Below the pieces are notes generated by a model that was not told the origin of the DNA, searched no databases, and saw nothing but the letters and a program-made list of their open reading frames with translations. The position numbers were made by a program, and so were the translations under genes. Positions 1 to 6,385 of a DNA stretch of 43,369 nucleotides are shown here, in pieces. This DNA is from Polyangium sp. 15x6 (lineage in GTDB: Bacteria > Myxococcota_A > Polyangia > Polyangiales > Polyangiaceae). Numbering within the stretch: position 1 is the stretch's first letter; the number at the start of each line of letters is the position of its first letter. The DNA lies in contig NZ_JASBQE010000100.1 of NCBI RefSeq assembly GCF_029960785.1, positions 1 through 43,369 on the forward strand. The letters are read 5' to 3'.

Positions 1-139
1 CCGCGGGGGACGCCTCGCGTCCCCCTCTCGTCCGGGCAAAGCCCGGCCGATTCACCCCCCGAGGGAAGATCGCTTCGCGATCTTCCGAGCATCGAACCGG
101 TCGATGCTCTAGGTTCCCTTCCGCCGGCTGACAGCCGGC
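1..139. repeat. Array of five perfect hairpins
   Basis: Five perfect inverted repeats follow one another with almost no spacing. Their arms are 5-13/17-25, 32-37/41-46, 64-73/77-86, 87-95/101-109 and 123-129/133-139. Loops are 3 nt (CTC, AAA, TTC, GAC) except the fourth, which has 5 nt. The stems are unrelated in sequence, so this is not one repeat copied five times. The last hairpin abuts the guanidine-III-like aptamer at 140. The array could be tandem terminators of a gene lying to the left, processing sites or a structured RNA; the sequence does not decide. No gene is seen in 1-205. Confidence 0.75.
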
Positions 140-180
140 CCGGACGAGACGCGCCGTACCCGGTCAGGCCAAGACGACGC
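140..180 (+). promoter_or_regulatory. Guanidine-III (ykkC-III) riboswitch
   Basis: This 41-nt segment matches, as I recall it, the guanidine-III aptamer of actinobacteria at about 37 of 41 positions. It starts with CCGGACGAG (140-148), continues with GCGCCGTACCCGGTCAGG (151-168) and ends with CAAGACGACGC (170-180). The CCGG at 140-143 can pair with CCGG at 160-163, and 151-156 with 175-180 as the pseudoknot stem, leaving one C154/A177 mismatch. The aptamer ends 11 nt before the Shine-Dalgarno sequence (191-197) of a Gdx/SugE exporter, the expected target of guanidine control. Family knowledge: class III switches turn on translation or expression of guanidine exporters when guanidinium binds. 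The mismatch and the unusual host lineage are the only cautions. Confidence 0.88.
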
Positions 181-205
181 ACCCCGAAGGAAAGGAGTGC
201 GTGTC

Positions 206-520
206 ATGGCATGGGTATCACTCATCGTCGCAGGGCTGCTCGAGGTCTGCTGGGCCATCGGATTGAAGTACACGAACGGGTTCACGCGCCCGCTCCCGAG
301 CGCCCTGACGATCGCGGCGATCGTGGCGAGCATGTATTTGCTCGCGTTCGCGACGAAGTCTCTGCCGATCGGGACAGCGTACGCGGTGTGGGTGGGCGTC
401 GGCGCGCTGGGCACGGCCATCGCTGGCATCGTGCTGTTCGGGGAGTCGGCGGCGCCGGCGCGGGTCGTGTTTCTCGCGCTCCTGCTCGCCTCGATCGTCG
501 GCTTGAAGGCGAACGGGTGA
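206..520 (+). CDS. gdx: Guanidinium exporter, SMR family (Gdx/SugE)
   Basis: A 104-residue inner-membrane protein with four hydrophobic helices, the normal length for the small multidrug resistance family. It carries the Gdx subtype residues: E13 in GLLEVCW, W16, S42, and Y59 and W62 in GTAYAVWVG. These residues form the guanidinium/proton site in characterised Gdx proteins, which act as dual-topology dimers exchanging guanidinium for protons. The start chosen is ATG 206, because AAAGGAG at 191-197 lies 8 nt upstream; an in-frame GTG at 197 overlaps that ribosome site and would add MRV. The guanidine-III-like riboswitch just upstream independently supports guanidinium as substrate. The stop lies 22 nt from the end of the convergent TetR gene. 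Confidence 0.93.
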   Translation: MAWVSLIVAGLLEVCWAIGLKYTNGFTRPLPSALTIAAIVASMYLLAFATKSLPIGTAYAVWVGVGALGTAIAGIVLFGESAAPARVVFLALLLASIVGLKANG

Positions 521-542
521 GCGCGGACCGCCGCCGGGCGTG

Positions 543-1229
543 TCACGACGAGCTGCATCGTTGCCGGAGCCGCTCCAGTCCGTCGAGGAGCAGCTCCAGC
601 CCGAACAGGAAGTCGTGCACGCCGCGGTGGGCGCCGTCGATGACGAGCTCCGTCAGCGCGCGCATGTAGGGGTATTCGTCGGCGGGGAGCCGCGGGAGGA
701 ACATCTTCGCCGCGCTCGCGTACTCCGAGGGATCGAGCGGGAAGTTGAGCTCCTGCATCGTGAACCCGTAGATGTGGCTGTCGATCGCGTTCCACGCGCG
801 ATCGGCCATCTCGTAGGAAAAACCCGCCTCCCGCAGGCAGCCGAGCGTCGCATTGATGTAGCGGAGCATCGCCGGCCCCACGTTGACGCGTGATCCGACC
901 AGCATCGGAGCCCACGAGTGGCGCAAGAAGACCTCGTGGGCCGACGTCGCGCGCTTGCGCATGGCCGTCTTCCAGTCGGCACCGCCGACGGCGGGCACTT
1001 CGATCTCCGCCACGACGAGGTCCACGATGCCGTCGAGCAGGTCGTCCTTGCTCGCGACGTGGTTGTAGAGCGACATCGCCTCGACCCCGAGCTCCTGCGC
1101 GAGCCTGCGCATGGAAAGCGACGCGAGGCCCTCCTCGTCGGCGAGGCGGATCGCGGCGCGGAGGATGCGCTCCCGCGTGAGGGGGTCGCGCCGGGGCGCG
1201 CGCCTTTCGGGATTTTTGGCTTTGGCCAT
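543..1229 (-). CDS. TetR/AcrR-family transcriptional repressor
   Basis: A 228-residue TetR-family regulator. Residues about 17-68 form the N-terminal helix-turn-helix, with ILRAAIRLADEEG, then LSMRRLAQELGVEAMSLYNHV and KDDLLDGI, close to the tetracycline-repressor type. The rest is an all-helical ligand/dimer domain resembling TetR_C_1. The open frame extends to 1535, but ATG 1229 is the natural start because it begins just before the basic leader and leaves the intergenic operator free. The gene is divergent from the oxidoreductase at 1326, and the 97-bp gap holds two palindromic boxes (1256-1294). The likely role is to repress itself and that oxidoreductase until a small, probably electrophilic or quinone-like ligand binds; the ligand is unknown. 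Confidence 0.9.
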   Translation of the reverse strand: MAKAKNPERRAPRRDPLTRERILRAAIRLADEEGLASLSMRRLAQELGVEAMSLYNHVASKDDLLDGIVDLVVAEIEVPAVGGADWKTAMRKRATSAHEVFLRHSWAPMLVGSRVNVGPAMLRYINATLGCLREAGFSYEMADRAWNAIDSHIYGFTMQELNFPLDPSEYASAAKMFLPRLPADEYPYMRALTELVIDGAHRGVHDFLFGLELLLDGLERLRQRCSSS

Positions 1230-1255
1230 CTCTTTTCGCGCTCCCACCTTGACAG

Positions 1256-1294
1256 ACTTACGGTGTAAGCACAAGCTGGACTTACACCGTAAGT
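1256..1294. promoter_or_regulatory. Two-box TetR operator
   Basis: A perfect 14-bp inverted repeat: ACTTACGGTGTAAG at 1256-1269 and its reverse complement at 1281-1294, with an 11-nt spacer. Each arm is itself a short palindrome (CTTAC-n3-GTAAG), the usual form of a TetR-family half-operator pair, so this is probably two operators bound by two dimers. A TTGACA hexamer at 1249-1254 on the plus strand lies at its left edge and could be a -35 box for the oxidoreductase gene, but no convincing -10 box is seen. Location between divergent tetR and oxidoreductase genes implies joint control. Confidence 0.8.
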
Positions 1295-1325
1295 TCGACA
1301 CGCCATCGCGACCAGGAGACGGACC

Positions 1326-2303
1326 ATGCACGCGCTCGTTCAACCCGAATACGGCTCGCCCGACGTCATGCGGCTCGAGGAGGTCGAGACGCCGACCATC
1401 GGCGACGACGATGTTCTCGTCCGCGTGCATGCCGCATCGGTGTGCAAGGGCGACGTGCACCTGCTCACGGGCAAACCCTACCTCGTGCGGCTGGGCTTCG
1501 GCCTGCGGCGGCCCAAGCATCGCATTGCAGGGCAAAACGTGGCCGGCACGGTCGAGGCCGTCGGACGCAACGTCACCGCGATGAAGCCGGGCGACGAGGT
1601 CTACGGCCAGGTGACCTGCGGCGGATTCGCCGAATACGTCCGCGCGCGCGAAAGCGAGCTCGCGCCGAAGTCGACGAGGCTCACGTTCGAGCAGGCGGCC
1701 GCGATGCCCGACTCGGGCATGACGGCATTGCAGGCACTGCGCGACGCGGGGCGGCTACGGGCGGGACAGCGGGTCCTCATCAATGGTGCGTCGGGGGGCG
1801 TCGGATCGTTCGCGGTTCCGATCGCCAAGTCGATGGGAGCCGAGGTGACGGCCGTGTGCAGCACGCGGCACGTCGACAAGGTGCGGTCGATCGGCGCCGA
1901 CGAGGTCGTCGATTACACGAAAGAGGATTTTACGAGGCAAACCGGGCGCTTCGACGTGATGCTCGACCTCGTGGGAAACCGCTCGCCTTCCGCGTGCAAG
2001 CAGGTGCTGAAGCCGACGGGCACGTACGTGTCGTCCGCCGGTTCGCCGGGCGGACAGTGGATCGGGCCGATCGTCTGGATCATGAAGGTGCTGCTCGCAG
2101 GCGCGTTCGCGAGCCAGAAAATGAAGCCGTTCCTCACCCAGCCGCGGCGCGAGGATCTGATTGCATTGAACGATCTGGTGGAGGCCAACGCGCTTTTGCC
2201 GGTGATCGAGCAGGAATACTCGCTCCGTGACGCCGCGGAGGCGATGCGTCACGTGGCCGAAGGGCATGCGCAGGGGAAGACCGTGATCGTCGTCCGGCGG
2301 TGA
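1326..2303 (+). CDS. NAD(P)-dependent MDR alcohol dehydrogenase / quinone oxidoreductase
   Basis: A 325-residue medium-chain dehydrogenase/reductase. Residues 1-115 are the GroES-like N-terminal domain (GDVHLLTGKPY, then AGQNVAGTVEAVG and MKPGDEVYG). The Rossmann fold follows, with the nucleotide-binding INGASGGVGSFA at about 152-163. The catalytic zinc pattern is absent: the usual GHE is AGQ and no structural Cys cluster is seen. A zinc-independent NADPH:quinone or enone reductase is therefore more likely than a classical alcohol dehydrogenase. GGAG lies 8 nt before ATG 1326. It is divergent from the TetR gene and reads out of the shared operator, so substrate-induced expression is likely. 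The substrate is not known. Its stop is 6 nt from the convergent end of the T6SS-associated operon. Confidence 0.9.
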   Translation: MHALVQPEYGSPDVMRLEEVETPTIGDDDVLVRVHAASVCKGDVHLLTGKPYLVRLGFGLRRPKHRIAGQNVAGTVEAVGRNVTAMKPGDEVYGQVTCGGFAEYVRARESELAPKSTRLTFEQAAAMPDSGMTALQALRDAGRLRAGQRVLINGASGGVGSFAVPIAKSMGAEVTAVCSTRHVDKVRSIGADEVVDYTKEDFTRQTGRFDVMLDLVGNRSPSACKQVLKPTGTYVSSAGSPGGQWIGPIVWIMKVLLAGAFASQKMKPFLTQPRREDLIALNDLVEANALLPVIEQEYSLRDAAEAMRHVAEGHAQGKTVIVVRR

Positions 2304-2309
2304 ACGAGG

Positions 2310-4220
2310 TCAGGCGCGCTTGTTCGTGCGGAATACGTCGAGCGCTTTGACGGCCCCGCCGGCCGCGCCTGTGTCTCCGGCGGCGTTTTTCGCCCAGGAA
2401 CGCAGAATGGGCATCAGCGCCGGCCGCTGAATCCGGAGCTCGTCGAGCACGGCGTTCGCCTGCCCCCGCACGAGCGAGGCCATGATCCGCGCATACTCCT
2501 CGGCCGTGATGGGCCCCCGAAACCCTTCCACCGCCGCGACGTACGCGCGGTCGTATTTGGTTCGCTCTTCATGCTCCCCGCGGGACGATTCGTCCGCGAG
2601 CGCGCGCGAAAAACGGAGCTCGAGCGCCGCGAACGTCCGCTCCGACAGTTCATTGCGCCGCAAAAGGTCGGCGCGGCTCTCGCGTCGCTCCGCGATTTCG
2701 GCCGAGAGCGTGGCGAAACGATCGATCGTGAAGGTCGCCGGATCGAGCTCGGGCAGCGGCTCCGGCGCGATCTCGACGGGCGCTGGAGGCGGAGGCGCGG
2801 GCGGGGCGGCGATTTCGAGCGGCGCGGCGAGTTCGGGCGGCGCGGCGGCGCGGACCGTCGCGAGGGGCCCGATCATCGGCGGAGCCGCCGGCAGGCCCGG
2901 CGGGACCATGTCCGGCGGCGGGGGGCGCGAGGCGGGCGGCGGATCGAAGTGCAGCGCCGGAGCCGGCGGCGGCACGGAGGACGGGGGCCGCGAGGGCGGC
3001 GGCGCAGGCGGCGGCGCGGGCAAGGCCGCCCCCACGACGGCGAGCGGGGCCTTCACGAAGGGCAGCGCCGCCCCCGGATCGACCCGCAGAGGCTCGCCCG
3101 ACAGGCTCGTGGTGTCCTCGACCGAGAGGGCGTCCGCGGAGTCCCCCGGCGCGAACGGCAATGCGGGGGACACCGCAGCCTGCTGGCTCGAGCGCCAATC
3201 GAGCTGCACGGTCCCGGGCGCGCCGGGGCCCGAGAGCTGCCGATCGCTCTCCTCGGTCGTCACCACGACGCACCCGTCCTCGTTCGGCGCCGAAAGCGGC
3301 ACCGTGCCCCGCCAGGTGAGCGAACAGATGCCCCGGTTCGTGTCGATGAACAGCGTATCGCACCGGAAACGCAGATCGGCGGGCGCTCCGCTCTTCTGCA
3401 CGAGCGCGCGTGGCTTGATCAGGAGCAGGCGCGTCGAGAGCTGCGGCGTGTGCGGGTGGAGGTTCGTCAGCGAGATCCGCTCGTCCCCCCGGAGCTCCGC
3501 GACCCGCTGATCGAGCGGCGCCGCGTTGAAAAACGACGCGTCGATCCCGGCGGGCAAGGGTCCCTCCCCCAGGCGGTGCGGATCCCAGCCTCCCGCGTGC
3601 CGGGGCAGTTTGTCGCTGCGCTCGGGCCACGTCGGCGCGATCGGCCCGAAGCCGACCGGCGGGATCACGTCCGAAGGCCTCGACAGGCGGAATCCCGGCG
3701 GCACGAGGTTCGGCACGCGCCGGAGGTGCCGCGGGTCGGGCGGCGCGTTCGCCTGCACGCCGACCGGGTTCGTCGTCCCCGGCCCGCCCGCGGCCCGCTC
3801 CCAGCGAAGCGCGATCCGGCCCGCCGGGGGCTCCTCGAGCAGGCGCCCGTCCATGGTCCACGCGCGCTCGCCGTGCACCTCGATCGTCTTGTCGAGCACG
3901 TCGGAGATCACGAGCCGCGCGAAAAAAGGCCCGCTCTGCGCGGCGTGATGCGCGTAGGCGTGGCCGACGAGGAGGATGTCCACGCCACGCTTGAACGGGG
4001 CGAGATCACTCGCCGCGCTCAGGCTGCGTCGCTCGTCGTCGTCCCAGTACTCGTCGTGCTCGTTCGGATCGTCCTGCTCCTCGGCGAGGACCGACAGTTC
4101 GGGGCCGAGGGCGAAGGTCGCCTTGCAGACGACCGTGAGCGCATACGCGCCCTCCCGCGGCTGCCAGAGGAGGGAGCCGACACGAAGGGGACACGCCGAG
4201 ACGACTTCGATCGAGGCCAT
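2310..4220 (-). CDS. DUF2169 protein, T6SS adaptor-like, with proline-rich linker
   Basis: A 636-residue protein, last gene of the eight-gene vgrG operon. Residues about 1-330 match the DUF2169 pattern seen beside T6SS spike genes: an N-terminal LWQPREGAYALTVVCKATF, then DILLVGHAYA, GFGPIAPTWPER and NLHPHTPQLSTRLLLIKPRA. A low-complexity Pro/Ala linker at about 395-490 leads to a helical, charged C-terminal domain of about 140 residues (FTIDRFATL to the end) that I do not recognise. In Agrobacterium, a DUF2169 protein acts as adaptor for loading a DUF4150 PAAR-like effector; by analogy this protein probably serves the DUF4150 protein encoded 19 nt upstream. The ATG at 4220 has only a weak ribosome site, so translation may depend on the upstream gene. 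No signal peptide. Confidence 0.87.
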   Translation of the reverse strand: MASIEVVSACPLRVGSLLWQPREGAYALTVVCKATFALGPELSVLAEEQDDPNEHDEYWDDDERRSLSAASDLAPFKRGVDILLVGHAYAHHAAQSGPFFARLVISDVLDKTIEVHGERAWTMDGRLLEEPPAGRIALRWERAAGGPGTTNPVGVQANAPPDPRHLRRVPNLVPPGFRLSRPSDVIPPVGFGPIAPTWPERSDKLPRHAGGWDPHRLGEGPLPAGIDASFFNAAPLDQRVAELRGDERISLTNLHPHTPQLSTRLLLIKPRALVQKSGAPADLRFRCDTLFIDTNRGICSLTWRGTVPLSAPNEDGCVVVTTEESDRQLSGPGAPGTVQLDWRSSQQAAVSPALPFAPGDSADALSVEDTTSLSGEPLRVDPGAALPFVKAPLAVVGAALPAPPPAPPPSRPPSSVPPPAPALHFDPPPASRPPPPDMVPPGLPAAPPMIGPLATVRAAAPPELAAPLEIAAPPAPPPPAPVEIAPEPLPELDPATFTIDRFATLSAEIAERRESRADLLRRNELSERTFAALELRFSRALADESSRGEHEERTKYDRAYVAAVEGFRGPITAEEYARIMASLVRGQANAVLDELRIQRPALMPILRSWAKNAAGDTGAAGGAVKALDVFRTNKRA

Positions 4221-4239
4221 GACGAAAGCGCCGCGCGCC

Positions 4240-4641
4240 TCAGGGTGCCAGGAGCAGGACGCGCACCTGGCTCGGGACGATGCGCATCCCCGGCGCGTTC
4301 GTGCTGTTGTGGATGTTCACGCTCGTCAGGCGCGTGCCCGGCAGGCCGCCCACGAGCACGGAGAACGCGGCCGTGAGGCTGCGCGTCGGGCCCATCACGG
4401 TCCCGGACGCCACGCCCGTCGCGATGCCCGGATTGTCTCCCAGGCTGATCGGGATCATCGTCGCCAGGTTGTGCGCGGGCGTGCCGCCATAAAGCACGAC
4501 GGGGACGAACGGGATCCCGAGCGGGCCGATGGAGAGGTTCGGATACGGGATCGGGATCGGCGCGGGCGCGGGCGGCACGGGGGTCAGGCACACGTCCGGG
4601 AAGCCCAGGTTCAGCCCACCCATCTGCGAGTTCGCGAACAT
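4240..4641 (-). CDS. DUF4150 PAAR-like spike-tip protein
   Basis: A 133-residue protein of the DUF4150 (PAAR-like) family, expected to cap the VgrG spike as a sharp tip. It begins MFANSQMGGLNLGFPDVCLT, has the Pro-rich PVPPAPAPIPIPYPN segment typical of the family, then NLATMIPISLGDNPG, MGPTRSLTAAFSVLVGG and TRLTSVNIHNSTNAPG. The protein ends soon after that, so unlike many family members it carries no C-terminal toxin extension. GGAGG lies 8 nt before the ATG. It is 12 nt downstream of the DUF3540 gene and 19 nt upstream of the DUF2169 gene, the classic tip/adaptor neighbourhood. Any toxic activity would have to come from a partner. Confidence 0.88.
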   Translation of the reverse strand: MFANSQMGGLNLGFPDVCLTPVPPAPAPIPIPYPNLSIGPLGIPFVPVVLYGGTPAHNLATMIPISLGDNPGIATGVASGTVMGPTRSLTAAFSVLVGGLPGTRLTSVNIHNSTNAPGMRIVPSQVRVLLLAP

Positions 4642-4653
4642 GGTCCGTGCCTC

Positions 4654-5313
4654 CTATCCGAGCTGGATCTGCTTGCCGTCGACCTTGATGAGCTCCTCGG
4701 CGTGCACGACCGCATGCTCGGCGCGCATGGCGAGCGTCGTCTCGGCCGCGTAGTCGACCTTGTTCGCCTTGAGCTGGTCGATGTCCTCGACGGTGCGGAA
4801 CGAGCGTTTTACGCGCTCGGACACGCGCTCGAAGATCGACTCCCGCGTGGTGCCCACGGTCTTGATGGCCTCGATCTCGGCCTTGAGGCGATCACCGAGG
4901 TAGGCGAGCTTCTGCACGAAGAGCTTGCCCTCGAGCGCGCTCACCGAAAGCGCCCGGCCGACGAGGCTGATCTCGTCGCCCGACGCGACGCTCACGCCCT
5001 TGGCTGCGCGCAGGCCGAGCTTGCCGGAGCCTGTGACGAGGTCGAGATCCCCTTCGACCTCGATCAACGTCTTTGGCTTCGCCTCGCTCTCGGCGCCTTC
5101 GAGCACCGCGAGCACGAAGCATCGCCCCCCGGGGCCGAAGGAGCAGAGCACCGCATCGCCCGGAGCGGGCGCGACGAGGCAGCTCTTCGCGCGCCGGGCC
5201 GCGCAATCGAAATCACCCACGCGGATCGTGACGACCCCGTCTTTCACGTCGACGACCGTCCCCTCGTCGATCGTCGTGAGCTCGCGATTCAACTTCCGTG
5301 CGGCGCTGTGCAT
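4654..5313 (-). CDS. DUF3540 protein, possible mini-spike
   Basis: A 219-residue protein of the DUF3540 family, which is found almost only beside VgrG, DUF2169 and DUF4150 genes. Residues about 15-70 read as an OB-fold strand set (GTVVDVKDGVVTIRVGD, then GDAVLCSFGPGG and CFVLAVLEG), reminiscent of the gp5 OB domain. Residues about 80-130 are strand-rich with short repeats (GDLDLVTGSGKLGLRAAKG), like the start of a beta-helix. Residues about 135-205 are charged and helical. The order OB, beta-helix resembles a VgrG lacking its gp27-like half. This structural reading is inference; the family has no assigned function that I know of. AGGAGAG lies just before ATG 5313. It follows the pentapeptide-repeat gene by 22 nt. 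Confidence 0.85.
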   Translation of the reverse strand: MHSAARKLNRELTTIDEGTVVDVKDGVVTIRVGDFDCAARRAKSCLVAPAPGDAVLCSFGPGGRCFVLAVLEGAESEAKPKTLIEVEGDLDLVTGSGKLGLRAAKGVSVASGDEISLVGRALSVSALEGKLFVQKLAYLGDRLKAEIEAIKTVGTTRESIFERVSERVKRSFRTVEDIDQLKANKVDYAAETTLAMRAEHAVVHAEELIKVDGKQIQLG

Positions 5314-5335
5314 GGCGTCTCTCCTGATCGAAGGG

Positions 5336-6385
5336 TCAATACGGCGGGTTCCAGTCCTCGGACGTGACGACCTCGGCCTCGTCTCCGAGGGCGGCGGCGC
5401 GGCTGCACCAGATCGTATCCTTGTCTTTGACGCGGTGGAAACGCGTCCGAAAGACCTTCGCGCCCGTGAAGTCGGCCGCCGAGACGTCCGCGTGCGTGAA
5501 GTCGGCGTAGGTCAGATCGCAGCCGGAGAGCCGCGCTCCCTCGCACGCGGCGCGGTGGAAGATGGCCTCGTCCACGCGCGCGCCCGAGAGATCGGCGAGC
5601 GGCATCTTGGCGTCGGCGAAGAGCGCCCGCGTGAGGCACGCCTTCGTGAAGGTCGCGCGCGCCATCTTCGCCTCGACGAAGATGGCCTGCTGCGCCTCCG
5701 CGCCGTCGAAACGCGCGCCAGCGAGGTTCGCGCGCATGAAGTTGCACTGACGCACGATCGCCCGCTCGAAGGAGGCGCCCTCGAGGTCTCCGTCGATGAA
5801 CTGCGAGAGCGTCAGATCCATCGCCGCGAAGCTCACGCCGCGGAGCTTGGCGCCGAGGAAGAGCGTGTTGTCGAAGCGCGCCTCGGCGAAATCGGTCTTC
5901 TCGAGATCGGCCTTGTAGAGCGTCGTCTGCTTGAGGCACGCCCGGGCGAGGATCATGCCCGTCACGTTCGACTCGACGAACCCGGCGCGATCGAGGTTGC
6001 AGCCCGAGAGATCGGCGCGCGTGAGGTCGCTCTCTGCGAACCCCGAGATCACGAGGTCGGACCCGGCGAACCGCGCCTCCGTGAGATCGCACTGGTAAAA
6101 CTTCACGACGGGCATGTTCCCGCCGCGCAGATCGGCGCCGCGCAGGCTCGAACGATTGAACACGGCGTGGCGCAGGTTCGCCTTGTCCATGCGGGCGCCC
6201 TCGAAGTCGCACTCGCTGAGCACGCTCTCCTTGAACAGGCATCCGCCGAGGTTCGCCCCGCGAAACGAGACGTTCTCGAAGATGCCGCCGGAGAGATCGG
6301 CGCCCGCGAGATCCAGACCCGAGAGGTCGACGCCGGAGAGGATCTCCCCGCCCTTGACCATCTGCACGAGCTCGCTCTTATCCAC
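5336..6385 (-). CDS. Pentapeptide-repeat protein
   Basis: A 349-residue protein made almost wholly of pentapeptide repeats of the A(D/N)LxG type, from about residue 8 to 325 (for example GVDLSGLDLAGADLSGG and GANLGGCLF). Such repeats fold into a right-handed quadrilateral beta-helix that can mimic DNA or act as a scaffold. The C-terminus is a short non-repeat tail ending in EDWNPPY. The start is GTG 6385, with AAGGAG 5-6 nt upstream, and it overlaps the last 8 nt of the DUF2169/pentapeptide fusion gene. The two are therefore almost certainly translationally coupled. Repeat similarity to the C-terminal half of that fusion suggests the gene arose by duplication. Whether it is cargo, adaptor or protection factor is not shown by the sequence. 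Confidence 0.9.
   Translation of the reverse strand: MDKSELVQMVKGGEILSGVDLSGLDLAGADLSGGIFENVSFRGANLGGCLFKESVLSECDFEGARMDKANLRHAVFNRSSLRGADLRGGNMPVVKFYQCDLTEARFAGSDLVISGFAESDLTRADLSGCNLDRAGFVESNVTGMILARACLKQTTLYKADLEKTDFAEARFDNTLFLGAKLRGVSFAAMDLTLSQFIDGDLEGASFERAIVRQCNFMRANLAGARFDGAEAQQAIFVEAKMARATFTKACLTRALFADAKMPLADLSGARVDEAIFHRAACEGARLSGCDLTYADFTHADVSAADFTGAKVFRTRFHRVKDKDTIWCSRAAALGDEAEVVTSEDWNPPY

Noticed and set aside
1-139. The hairpins as a guanidine-II (mini-ykkC) riboswitch
   Set aside because: That class needs two stems with ACGR loops; the loops here are CTC, AAA, TTC, ACCGG and GAC.
1229-1535. Longer TetR start at 1535
   Set aside because: It would run through the operator and the oxidoreductase gene; the N-terminal extension has no family similarity.
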